Assembly: GCF_019976975.1 (NCBI RefSeq)
Contig: NZ_AP024630.1
Span: 992,001-1,056,000, forward strand
Reading direction: 5' to 3'
Source of the DNA: Arthrobacter sp. NtRootA1
GTDB taxonomy: Bacteria; Actinomycetota; Actinomycetes; Actinomycetales; Micrococcaceae
Length of the DNA stretch: 64,000 nucleotides
The notes below the pieces were generated by a model. It saw only the letters and a program-made list of their open reading frames with translations, was not told the origin of the DNA and made no database searches. Shown one piece after another: positions 16,833-24,681 of this stretch. A program made the translations under genes and the position numbers. Every line of letters begins with the position of its first letter. The stretch's first letter is position 1.

Positions 16833-17725
16833 CCCGAGCCGAGTTGGGCAAGGCCCGTCTTGTCCCCGGCGGCGTATTCGCGAACCCACGAGGCTTGGTC
16901 GTACATCAGCTGGCGGGGGTCATCCACATGGTCCAAGCCTAGAACGTGTCCGAGTTCGTGCATGATCACGGCCGTGCCCACTTCCTTGCCCTGGGGTGAG
17001 TCCATGATCCCGGCAAACTGCGGTGCATCCAACGATACCGAGCCGGTCACGTAGGCCTTATAGCCGTTGCTCAGGCCGATGGAGGAACTTCCGCCCAGGC
17101 CCACAGTTTGTCCGGTCAGCCGCGGCACCTGCTCCGGCGTGGTCCAGGCAATGAGCACAGGCGCCCAGCGGTCACCGTAGGTGGCGGGCTGGTAGCCGGC
17201 CCTGTTGCTCGTGGGGATTTCGGACGTCGGACCGTCGTAAATGAATTGCAGTCCGGAGGCGAGGCTGGCCTGCCGAACGGCGTCCTCCACCATGGAATAC
17301 CAGCTCGTTGGGGCCAGATCCGCGTTGACCACGTAGTGGATCGGCCTGCAAGGGGAGAATGCCAGGGGGGTTCCGTCCTCCTTGACGGCCAGGAATTTGT
17401 AGGAAGTGCTGGTCCGCTGCAACGGCGCAGGCGTGCCCAGGGGTGCGTCGGCTTCCTCGAAGCCGGGCAGCGGATCCTGACGTTGGCCAAAGGGAACCAG
17501 CCCGGGCCGCGGCGCTTGGCTCTGCGTCGTGGAATCGGACCAGAACTGTTGCAGCTCGCCGCTGAAATATGCGCCGGCGCAGACCAAACCGAGAACGCCA
17601 AACAGGAACAGGATGGCCGCGATGCTGCTGTGCTTGATGGGGGGCCGGGCCGGCGGCTTGGCGTGCTGCTGGTAAGGCGGCGGGGGATAGGGGTCTGGCC
17701 ACTCTGGCGACCCATAAGGTTCCAT
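16811..17725 (-). CDS. Membrane-anchored zinc metalloprotease, matrixin-like
   Basis: The 304-residue protein has a proline-rich N-terminus, one membrane segment (about residues 32-52) and a C-terminal metzincin-type site HELGHVLGLDH (His256, Glu257, His260, His266), followed by a Met in 'QLMYD' that fits the Met-turn. 'LAVKEDGTPLAFSPCRPIHYVVNADLAP' starts the catalytic domain. The topology suggests an extracellular domain held at the membrane. A close paralogue lies next to it. No inhibitory propeptide cysteine was identified. The substrate is unknown. Confidence 0.83.
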   Translation of the reverse strand: MEPYGSPEWPDPYPPPPYQQHAKPPARPPIKHSSIAAILFLFGVLGLVCAGAYFSGELQQFWSDSTTQSQAPRPGLVPFGQRQDPLPGFEEADAPLGTPAPLQRTSTSYKFLAVKEDGTPLAFSPCRPIHYVVNADLAPTSWYSMVEDAVRQASLASGLQFIYDGPTSEIPTSNRAGYQPATYGDRWAPVLIAWTTPEQVPRLTGQTVGLGGSSSIGLSNGYKAYVTGSVSLDAPQFAGIMDSPQGKEVGTAVIMHELGHVLGLDHVDDPRQLMYDQASWVREYAAGDKTGLAQLGSGPCSKDF

Positions 17726-17842
17726 CGAACCCCCTCACGGGACGGCCCACTCGGACGGTGGGGCGCCGCCGTCGGCCGCTTCCGTCAGGATAGAGCCCAT
17801 GGGGCCGCGAGTCCATGGCGATTCATGAGAAGCCGCGTTGCT

Positions 17843-18736
17843 TCAGATGTCCTTGCGGCAAGGAGCCGAGGCCAGGAGGTGAAGACCGTTCAGGTCGCCA
17901 GCAGCCAATCCGTCAGGAGCGCCGATCTCCGGGTACATCAGCTGAACCGGATCATCGACATGATCCAGACCCATGACGTGCCCCAGTTCGTGCTGCATGA
18001 CTGCCAGCACGTAGTCCGAACCGCCTTCCTCGGCCAGAAGCTCAGCCACTTGCGGGGTGTCGAGCTCCAGGCTGCCCGTGATGTAGCTCTTGGGACCATT
18101 GTTGAGTGAGTACATGGTGCTGCCGCCCGTACCGATGACGGTGTCAGCCAGCGCCGGAGCCGTCTCGGGCGTGGTCCACGAAATCAGCAAGGGTGCCCAC
18201 CGGTCACCGTACTTGGACGGTTGGTACGGTTCGCGTTTAGCGGTAGGCAACTCATCGGTTCTGCCATCGTTGATGAACTGGATTCCGGATGCCGCGGAGA
18301 TATTGGCGATTGCGGTGGCAAGCAGGGCATTCGTACCCTCAGGCGCAGTGGCGGCATTCACCACGTAATGCAGGGGACGGCACGGCGAGTACCCAACCGG
18401 AGTGCCGTCGTCGTTGGTTGCCAGGAACTTGTACGAATCGCTGGCGCTGGCTGGGGGCGGCGGCGATGCCAGCGGGGCGTCCGCCTCGTCGATTCCTGGA
18501 GGCGGCGCGTCCAGGGGCCGGGCCGGGGTCTGCTGGATCGGCTCGCTTTTGGACGAATTGGGCAGGGCCACACCCGGAAACAGGCCAATGATTCGCGGAT
18601 CGCCGTGGAGCAAACCACTGACCAGGACAGCCACGACGGCGGCGACACCAGCCACGAGGACGCCGCGAAGAACTCGGAGGGTTGTGCCCGCACGACGGTG
18701 TTTTGGCGCGCGCAACGGCGGCTGCTCCGAATCCAC
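17843..18736 (-). CDS. Membrane-anchored zinc metalloprotease, matrixin-like (paralogue)
   Basis: The 297-residue protein repeats the architecture of its neighbour: a basic N-terminus, one membrane segment (about residues 20-42), a proline-rich linker, then 'FLATNDDGTPVGYSPCRPLHYVVNAAT' and the site HELGHVMGLDH (His249, Glu250, His253, His259) with 'QLMYPE'. Both proteins end in a similar Cys-x-Lys-Asp tail. It lies 117 bases upstream of its paralogue on the same strand, so a tandem duplication and possible co-transcription are likely. Confidence 0.83.
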   Translation of the reverse strand: MDSEQPPLRAPKHRRAGTTLRVLRGVLVAGVAAVVAVLVSGLLHGDPRIIGLFPGVALPNSSKSEPIQQTPARPLDAPPPGIDEADAPLASPPPPASASDSYKFLATNDDGTPVGYSPCRPLHYVVNAATAPEGTNALLATAIANISAASGIQFINDGRTDELPTAKREPYQPSKYGDRWAPLLISWTTPETAPALADTVIGTGGSTMYSLNNGPKSYITGSLELDTPQVAELLAEEGGSDYVLAVMQHELGHVMGLDHVDDPVQLMYPEIGAPDGLAAGDLNGLHLLASAPCRKDI

Positions 18737-18799
18737 GGTTCTCCATTCCCTACGCCCCGGTCACGCGGGGCTGCGCGGAGGACGAACCAACATTACCGC

Positions 18800-19963
18800 C
18801 TAGACGATCAACGTTCCGAACGCGAGGCCAAGCCCATAAGTGGCGGCCGCGGCACCCAGGCCGATCGCCAGCTGCCGGAAGCCACGGCTCAGCGGTGAGG
18901 TCCCGGACAACAGCCCGACGACGGCGCCAGTCGCCAGGAGCGCGATGCCCACCAGAACACCGGCTACTGTCAGTGCCGCCACACCCGTCATGCCGAAGAT
19001 AAACGGAAGGATGGGCACGATCGCACCCGAGGCGAAGAAGCAGAAGCTGGACATCGCAGCACCCCAGGCAGAGCCGACCATTTCGTGGTCATCGGCGGGC
19101 TGCTCCTTCTCCGGTTGCAAGGAGAGGCTGGGATCGCAGTCGCAGCTGAAGAGTCCCATGCGTTCGGCGGCTCGGTGCTCGGCGGCCTCACGGGTCATGC
19201 CGCGGGCCAAGTACACCAGCACGAGCTCATTGTGTTCGATGTCCAAAGAAGGGGCGGCCGTGAGGGTAGCCTGCGTGGGTAGCGTGGCGTTAAGCAACTC
19301 CCGTTGCGAGCGGACCGAAACGTACTCGCCGGCACCCATGGACAGGGCCCCGGCCAGCAATCCGGCAACACCGCTCATGAGGACCACGGGGCTGGGAACG
19401 CCCGTTGCGGCCATACCCATGACTAGTGAAAGGTTGCTCACCAAGCCGTCGTTGGCCCCAAAAACGGCAGCGCGGAAGGTACCGGAGAGCCTGTTGCGTC
19501 CACGGGTGGCGAGGCCCCTGACAACTTCTTCGTGGATTTGTTCGTCGGCAACCATGGCCGGAGTCGCGGCAGGTTCTGCACCGTAGGGGGAACGGCCTTC
19601 CGCGCGCTGGGCCAGGGCGAGCACGAACACCGAGCCGAAGTGCCGGGCCAGGAAGCCAAGTAGCTGGCTCCGGGTGGACGCCCCCTTCGGCATTCCAGCG
19701 TGCTCTCCGAGGAGCTTCAGCCAGTGTGCCTCGTGCCTTCCTTCTGCCTCGGCCAAGGCGAGCAGGATCTGGCGTTCTTCGCCGTCACGACGTTGGGCGA
19801 GTTCCCGGTAGACGGCGGCTTCGGCTCGCTCGTCGGCCAGGTATTGACGCCACCGCCTGATGTCCGCCGATGTGGGCCGGGCTGGTTGGGGCGGTGTTCC
19901 GGATCCGGGGGCGGGGTCCGGAGCGGGGCTCGACGAACCGTGGGATTCCTGGTGCTTCTGCAC
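18800..19963 (-). CDS. Ferritin-like / VIT1-CCC1 fusion membrane protein
   Basis: The 387-residue protein begins with a proline-rich tail and a ferritin-like helical domain (about residues 35-185) with 'AVYRELAQRRDGEERQILL' and 'EAEGRHEAHWLKLL' supplying carboxylate and His ligands. A VIT1/CCC1 membrane domain follows with 'VFGANDGLVSNLSLVMGMA' and about five hydrophobic segments. Proteins of this rubrerythrin/ferritin-VIT layout (MbfA-like) bind iron or manganese and export it across the membrane. The GTG start follows AGGAGAAAAA. Metal and direction of transport are inferred. Confidence 0.87.
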   Translation of the reverse strand: MQKHQESHGSSSPAPDPAPGSGTPPQPARPTSADIRRWRQYLADERAEAAVYRELAQRRDGEERQILLALAEAEGRHEAHWLKLLGEHAGMPKGASTRSQLLGFLARHFGSVFVLALAQRAEGRSPYGAEPAATPAMVADEQIHEEVVRGLATRGRNRLSGTFRAAVFGANDGLVSNLSLVMGMAATGVPSPVVLMSGVAGLLAGALSMGAGEYVSVRSQRELLNATLPTQATLTAAPSLDIEHNELVLVYLARGMTREAAEHRAAERMGLFSCDCDPSLSLQPEKEQPADDHEMVGSAWGAAMSSFCFFASGAIVPILPFIFGMTGVAALTVAGVLVGIALLATGAVVGLLSGTSPLSRGFRQLAIGLGAAAATYGLGLAFGTLIV

Positions 19964-20241
19964 TTTTTCTCCTGTGCTGGGTGGGGTAGTTGCGGCCCCA
20001 TTGCACGCCCACTGTACCGCTTATTGGCGCGGATTTTTGGCCGGTATTCCTTAGTTGGAATGTTCGGCATGCCTTAATTTACGAAGGTGCAATCCTCTGC
20101 TTTGAGCCTTTCCTTGGGTCCATGTTGGCGGTTGCCTTGACCCTCTTCAGGCACAGTGCTCAGATGGAAGGACAGGGGCGGGGGCCCTCCCCGCACTCGG
20201 TCAGCAGGCTGCTTGCCAGCCCACCAGACGGAGGTTGCAGC

Positions 20242-20436
20242 ATGGACACCACCGAACCGCACGCCAACCACCCGGAACGGGAGACCATCGAGTCAGACCC
20301 CGCCTACGACTACAGCGAAGACCAGGAAGTCGACGAACCCTGGGTGGAGGAAATCGACGTCCCTGAAGACGACGAGCGGGTTGTCCCCCTGGATGAAACC
20401 GAAGAATTCCGCGGGGAAGAAGACGAAGAATTCTAG
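20242..20436 (+). CDS. Highly acidic 64-residue protein of unknown function
   Basis: I do not recognise a family. The ATG at 20242 has GGAGG seven bases upstream, which makes a real gene likely even though the frame stays open further 5'. By my count it has 18 Glu and 10 Asp, against 3 Arg and no Lys, and no hydrophobic segment. It should be soluble and probably disordered. The 12-base gap to the convergent gene downstream leaves no room for a terminator. Confidence 0.6.
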   Translation: MDTTEPHANHPERETIESDPAYDYSEDQEVDEPWVEEIDVPEDDERVVPLDETEEFRGEEDEEF

Positions 20437-20448
20437 GACTCTTTTCTT

Positions 20449-20817
20449 CTAGGCAGGGCCCTCCTCATCGAAGGTGAAATGCCGCTCCAGTCCGGCCGGA
20501 CGCCCCAGCGCTGCAACAGTCACCGTTAACGTCCTCGACGATGCACACCACCGCGATGGACGCACAGCCTGGGCAAGAGCACGCGCCAGCAGCTGCGCTT
20601 CAGGGTGCCGGAACCGGGTCAGGCCACCGTTCAGGAACAGGGTCACAGTCCCACGGACAAGGTCGACGCCGGGAATCACCGGAAGGGTGGGCGCCTCGGA
20701 TTTGGTGGGGGTCGTTTGAGTTGGGCTGACTACACCTTGGTACGGCAAGGACTGCTCCTTTAGGGAGTGCTCTTGCCCGCTCGGTTGTCTCTGGTCCGGG
20801 GCGGGCCGCTTCCTCAT
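20449..20817 (-). CDS. Hypothetical protein
   Basis: I do not recognise the family. From the ATG at 20817 it has 122 residues: a polar, proline- and glutamine-rich first half and a more ordered second half with 'VRGTVTLFLNGGLTRFRHPEAQ' and 'LTVTVAALGRPAGLERHFTFDEE'. The frame is open to 21021, but the extra upstream part is of low quality (Pro/Thr/His rich), so the internal ATG is preferred. No clear ribosome site supports either start. Confidence 0.5.
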   Translation of the reverse strand: MRKRPAPDQRQPSGQEHSLKEQSLPYQGVVSPTQTTPTKSEAPTLPVIPGVDLVRGTVTLFLNGGLTRFRHPEAQLLARALAQAVRPSRWCASSRTLTVTVAALGRPAGLERHFTFDEEGPA

Positions 20818-20934
20818 CCGAACCACCCGTGAACATGGGGTTGGTGTGTGGCCAGTCGGAGCTTGGCGCCACCTCTCTTGAAGCTGGGACCACTGTACTG
20901 GAGGAGTGCTGTCCTGGAGAACTGTGGGTGGGTT

Positions 20935-20995
20935 GTTGTGGGGCCCGGTGTGCGTGCCAAGGGGTGTCGATGGGGCGCAGAGTGGGCCCCACAAC
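20935..20995. other. 12-bp inverted repeat upstream of the symporter stop
   Basis: GTTGTGGGGCCC at 20935-20946 is the exact reverse complement of GGGCCCCACAAC at 20984-20995, with 37 bases between. It lies about 90-150 bases downstream of the leftward symporter gene and may act as its terminator or as an RNA structure. Confidence 0.5.
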
Positions 20996-21082
20996 GCGGC
21001 GACTCGGGACGGAAAGCGCAACGGCGACGCCGCCGGAAAGGGGCGGCGCCGCCGTCGAACATTACCCGGGGCTGGGCGTCAG

Positions 21083-22624
21083 CTAGCTGGCGTTGTGGCT
21101 GCTGACAGGGTGGGCCTCCAGCGGCAGTTCTTCCGAGACTGCCCCGGCCACGCGCTTGTCCCAAGCGGCCCGGACTCCGGGTTCGGTGGGCGGCGTGAGG
21201 AGGGAAATCACGACATAGGCCACGAACGAGGCGGCCAGGCCGTAGTAGATGGGTTCGTTGGCGTAGACGCCATCGACGCTCGGAATGACTCCAATCGCGA
21301 ACAGAATCAACAGTGCCAGGGTCAATACAGAGCCCACTGCCATGGACCATGCAGCGGCGATACCGGTTCCGCGCTTCCACACCAGGCCGCCGAGAATCGC
21401 GACGAGGAGGCCGCCCACCAGGATGTCGTAGGCAATGGTGAGGGCAACAACCACGTCCTGCGCGGCCATGGAGATCAGCACTGCAACGATGCCCAGGCCC
21501 AGAACCCAGTAGCGGTTGGCTTTGACGTCGTGCTCAGGGTTTTCGGTGTCGTCGGTGTTGATGTTCTTGCCGAACCAGCTGGCGACGAACGGAACAACAT
21601 CTGCGCGAGCCACGGTGGCGGCGGCAATAAGGGCGCCGGAAGCCGTGGACATCATGGCCGCAACGGCTGCGGCCATGACCAGGCCGCCGATGCCGATGGG
21701 CAGGATGTGCGTTGCCACTTCGGCGTACACTACGTCCTTGCCGAGGTTGGCGACATCGATGTTGGGGAGCGCCACCCGGGCGGCCAAGCCGATCAAGGCA
21801 CCGGCTACACCGTAAAGGATGCAGTAAACGCCGGCGGTCGCTCCACCCCAGCGTGCAACCTTGGGAGTCTTGGCCGTGAAGACGCGCTGCCAGATGTCTT
21901 GGCCGATCAGGAGTCCAAGGGTGTAAACGACGAAGTACGTGATGATCGTCTGGACACCGATGCCGTCGATCTGGAAGAAGCTCGCATCGACGCGCTCACG
22001 GATACCATCGAGTCCTCCGGCCGCGTTCATGACGAAGGGGAGCATCAGGAAGAAGATGCCTACGGTCTTGATGATGAACTGGACCTGGTCGGCCAGCGTG
22101 ATGGACCACATGCCACCGATGGTCGAGTAAACAAGCACAATTGCACCGCCGACGGCGATCGCCATCCAGCGTTCCCAGTCGAAGAGGACTACGAAGATGG
22201 TGGCGTATGCGCCGGTGGACGTGGCACAGAGCATGAGGGTGTAGGCGAGCATCACGATTCCGGAGGTCTGCGTGGCCTTGCTGCCGTAGCGAAGGCTCAG
22301 CATTTGGGAAACCGTATAGATCTTCAGGCGCTGGATGGTGCCAGCAAAGAGCAAGCTCAGCAGGAGGACGCCGGAGCCGATTGCGACTACCAGCCACATC
22401 CCTGAGATGCCGAACTTGTAGCCCAAGCCGACGCCGCCGACCGTGGATGCGCCACCAAGGACAACCGCGGCCATGGTGCCTGTGTAAAGGAAGGGTCCCA
22501 GGCGGCGGCCTGCCACCAGGAAGTCGCTGTTGTTCTTGGTGCGGGACTTGCCCCACCAGCCGAATGCAAGCATTGCAAGCAGGTACACCACCACAATGGC
22601 GATGTTTATGAACGATGAGTCCAT
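21083..22624 (-). CDS. Sodium:solute symporter family transporter
   Basis: The 513-residue protein has about 13 hydrophobic segments. The SSS signature region 'FLVAGRRLGPFLYTGTMAAVVLGGASTVGG' lies in the first membrane segments and 'GQDIWQRVFTAKTPKVARWGG' in the middle. The ATG follows AAGGAG by seven bases. It diverges from an XRE-cupin regulator across a 266-base gap with repeated TGTTGT boxes, so that regulator probably controls it. The solute is not identifiable from sequence; a nitrogen compound is possible given the ureohydrolase and amino-acid permease nearby. Confidence 0.88.
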   Translation of the reverse strand: MDSSFINIAIVVVYLLAMLAFGWWGKSRTKNNSDFLVAGRRLGPFLYTGTMAAVVLGGASTVGGVGLGYKFGISGMWLVVAIGSGVLLLSLLFAGTIQRLKIYTVSQMLSLRYGSKATQTSGIVMLAYTLMLCATSTGAYATIFVVLFDWERWMAIAVGGAIVLVYSTIGGMWSITLADQVQFIIKTVGIFFLMLPFVMNAAGGLDGIRERVDASFFQIDGIGVQTIITYFVVYTLGLLIGQDIWQRVFTAKTPKVARWGGATAGVYCILYGVAGALIGLAARVALPNIDVANLGKDVVYAEVATHILPIGIGGLVMAAAVAAMMSTASGALIAAATVARADVVPFVASWFGKNINTDDTENPEHDVKANRYWVLGLGIVAVLISMAAQDVVVALTIAYDILVGGLLVAILGGLVWKRGTGIAAAWSMAVGSVLTLALLILFAIGVIPSVDGVYANEPIYYGLAASFVAYVVISLLTPPTEPGVRAAWDKRVAGAVSEELPLEAHPVSSHNAS

Positions 22625-22722
22625 GAGTGGCTCCTTGGAGCTGGTGCACGGAGTTTGGGGGTTTCGACGATACTCCTGGGAAGTGCCGAAGTCTCCGTGC
22701 TGATGATGGGAGATTGGGGATC

Positions 22723-22770
22723 GTGTTGTGCCTCACAGACAACACTTGTTGCCTATGAGGATATGTTGTG
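22723..22770. promoter_or_regulatory. TGTTGT/ACAACA box cluster in a divergent promoter
   Basis: GTGTTGT (22723-22729) and ACAACAC (22739-22745) form an inverted repeat with a 9-base spacer. CAACA/TGTTG (22740-22751) forms a second, and a third copy, ATGTTGTG, is at 22763-22770. These are candidate sites for the adjacent XRE-cupin regulator. Confidence 0.5.
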
Positions 22771-22890
22771 ATGGGAGTAACAGTCAAGGGGCTTTGGTCA
22801 TCCTCGGGCTGTTAAGGGCTCCGGAGGCCCGCGGTCCCGCTACTATTGCTGCAATGACAGGGCCCAATGACAGGCCTGAAAGGTTCGTGA

Positions 22891-23466
22891 ATGAAGGCTC
22901 TCCCCGTTGAACCAAGCAACGTTCCCGTTGCGATTGGTTCCAGAATCCGCGCAGCCCGCCAGGCGCAGCGGCTCACCATCGAGCAAGTGGCGGACGCGAC
23001 AGGCCTAACCAAAGGCTTCCTCAGCCGTGTCGAACGCGACCTGACCTCGCCGTCGGTCGCTTCACTTGTAACCCTTTGCCAGGTCTTGTCCGTGTCGGTA
23101 GGAGACTTGTTTGCCGCTCCGGAAACGCACCTGACCAGGCGCGACGACGGCCCCCGGATTTCCCTGGGTGGCCAGGGCATTGTGGAGCGCTTGTTAACAG
23201 CCCGATCGGAGCGGCGGCTGCAGATCCTTCAGGCCACCATCGAACCGCGGGGTCGTGGTGAAAACGAGCTCTACGCCGTTGACTGCGATGTTGACGTCCT
23301 CCATGTGGTGAAGGGACGCATCAAACTGATCCTGACCAACGAGGAGTACGACCTCGAAGAAGGGGACACCCTCTCCTTCCCAGGCAGGGAACCCCATACG
23401 TGGGTCAATCCCACGGACGAAACCGTCGAGGTCCTCTGGGTTCTGGTGCCCGCAGCGAGCCGCTAG
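22891..23466 (+). CDS. XRE-family regulator with C-terminal cupin domain
   Basis: The 191-residue protein has an N-terminal helix-turn-helix (about residues 12-65: 'IGSRIRAARQAQRLTIEQVADATGLTKGFLSRVER') and a cupin sensor domain (about 105-185: 'VLHVVKGRIKLILTNEEYDLEEGDTLSFPGREPHTWVN'). PuuR-like members sense small metabolites such as polyamines or amino acids and repress catabolic genes. It is divergent from the symporter gene, its most likely target. The effector is unknown. Confidence 0.9.
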   Translation: MKALPVEPSNVPVAIGSRIRAARQAQRLTIEQVADATGLTKGFLSRVERDLTSPSVASLVTLCQVLSVSVGDLFAAPETHLTRRDDGPRISLGGQGIVERLLTARSERRLQILQATIEPRGRGENELYAVDCDVDVLHVVKGRIKLILTNEEYDLEEGDTLSFPGREPHTWVNPTDETVEVLWVLVPAASR

Positions 23467-23559
23467 ACCTTCCCGCTGCTCCGCGGTCCGTCCCAGTTGC
23501 CCGCCGTTTGCCGTTCGGATTTGGTGAGTGGGCCCTGGAATCCCGTGGCCTGGCCGGGT

Positions 23560-24402
23560 TCACTGCGTAACGAACCGGGGAGGAGCGTCGCGTGGGAGGC
23601 TGAGGACTGCCCGAATTTCTGCAAGCACGCGCTCCGGTTCAAACCAGATGACCTCCGGCGGATACCTCAGCACCAAGAATCCGTTGACCATGGAGGCATT
23701 ATTCCGTGCAAGGTCATTCCGTAGGGATTTCCTGCTTGAGTGATACGCGAAACCGTCCACTTCCACGATGAGGAAGTCCTCAATGAGAAAGTCGACGCGC
23801 CCGATTCCAGGGATCGCTACTTGGGAGTTGAAGGCGATGCCATGAGTGCGAAACAGGTGCTGTGCATCGACCTCCACAATGGACTCCGCACTCAGGTCCA
23901 GCTCATTGAGGGCGTCGAGAACAGGCCGCGACCTGTCTCCCCGTAACTGCTCCTTCAGTAGTTCCAATGGCACACCGTGCAAGCGAATCGCCGATGTTGC
24001 GATTGCCGTTGATGCGGGTGGTTCCAAGCACGCCATTGCGTGCAGCACGACGTCCTCGACGGCGGCAATGGGGAGAGTGGGATGGGGATCGAACCTGTTG
24101 GTTCTGTGTCTGACGAAGCCGAGACCGTGCCCGTGGTTGCAGGCCAAATGGTGGAGATCGGGTGTCTTCCGTAGCCACAGCCCATAATGCGGGGCGGCGC
24201 TGGCGCAGGAGACGTGGGCGTTGTGACGGAGGGCCGCTGCCAACTCTGGTTTGTGTTCCCCAAGCATGAAGACGCCCCGCCGAGGCTGTCGTGCCCCTTG
24301 GCTTGAAAGGCGTGCGAGATCCGCGCGCGAGTAGCCTGCGGCCAGCAGTTGCCTGGTTCGGGCAACTCCGCCGATTTTCTGGAGGTACTGGAGGGCATCC
24401 AT
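23560..24402 (-). CDS. DUF559 domain protein with AbiEi-like N-terminus
   Basis: The 280-residue protein has an N-terminal winged-helix-like part, 'GGVARTRQLLAAGYSRADLARLSSQGARQPRRGVF', resembling AbiEi antitoxin-type domains. Its C-terminus (about 200-275), 'FNSQVAIPGIGRVDFLIEDFLIVEVDGFAYHSS' and 'ASMVNGFLVLRYPPEVIW', is a DUF559 (Vsr/PD-(D/E)xK-like) nuclease fold with Asp, Glu and the later residues in place. Such proteins are common and multicopy in Micrococcaceae. No toxin gene adjoins it. The role is unknown; a DNA-related function is only suggested by the fold. Confidence 0.75.
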   Translation of the reverse strand: MDALQYLQKIGGVARTRQLLAAGYSRADLARLSSQGARQPRRGVFMLGEHKPELAAALRHNAHVSCASAAPHYGLWLRKTPDLHHLACNHGHGLGFVRHRTNRFDPHPTLPIAAVEDVVLHAMACLEPPASTAIATSAIRLHGVPLELLKEQLRGDRSRPVLDALNELDLSAESIVEVDAQHLFRTHGIAFNSQVAIPGIGRVDFLIEDFLIVEVDGFAYHSSRKSLRNDLARNNASMVNGFLVLRYPPEVIWFEPERVLAEIRAVLSLPRDAPPRFVTQ

Positions 24403-24681
24403 CGGGCCAGTTCACATGCTTCCCGTGTCCCGTGAAATGACCAATTTGCCGTATGTGGGCAACGCCGGATGGACGCCCTCTCCCAGTTCGTGCTCCGAGC
24501 CGCCGCGCTCCTCCCCGGTTGCCCCCGGATCTCAAACCACCGCCCAAGGGAGGGGCCTGGAAATCCAAGGGTTGCCCGCGGCGTGCCTGGGACAAAAGGG
24601 GACGAAGTGGGGAGGAACGAGGCTGGGCGAGGACCAACCGGGGAGGAGCGCGTCGGAAGGTCGGGAAGCAACGCGGGATAG

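Noticed and set aside
20906..22405. 499-codon open frame antisense to the symporter gene
   Set aside because: The opposite strand encodes a clear membrane transporter; the antisense product is Gly/Asp/His-rich and has no recognisable motif, as expected for the mirror of a high-GC gene.
23560..24402. DUF559/AbiEi-like protein as half of a toxin-antitoxin system
   Set aside because: No AbiEii-like nucleotidyltransferase or other toxin gene lies beside it, so a two-gene system is not supported.
24403..24681. Possible small gene or RNA in the gap between the DUF559 and APC genes
   Set aside because: Several open frames exist, but they are mutually overlapping, Pro/Arg/Gly-rich and lack ribosome sites; no hairpin or promoter stood out.
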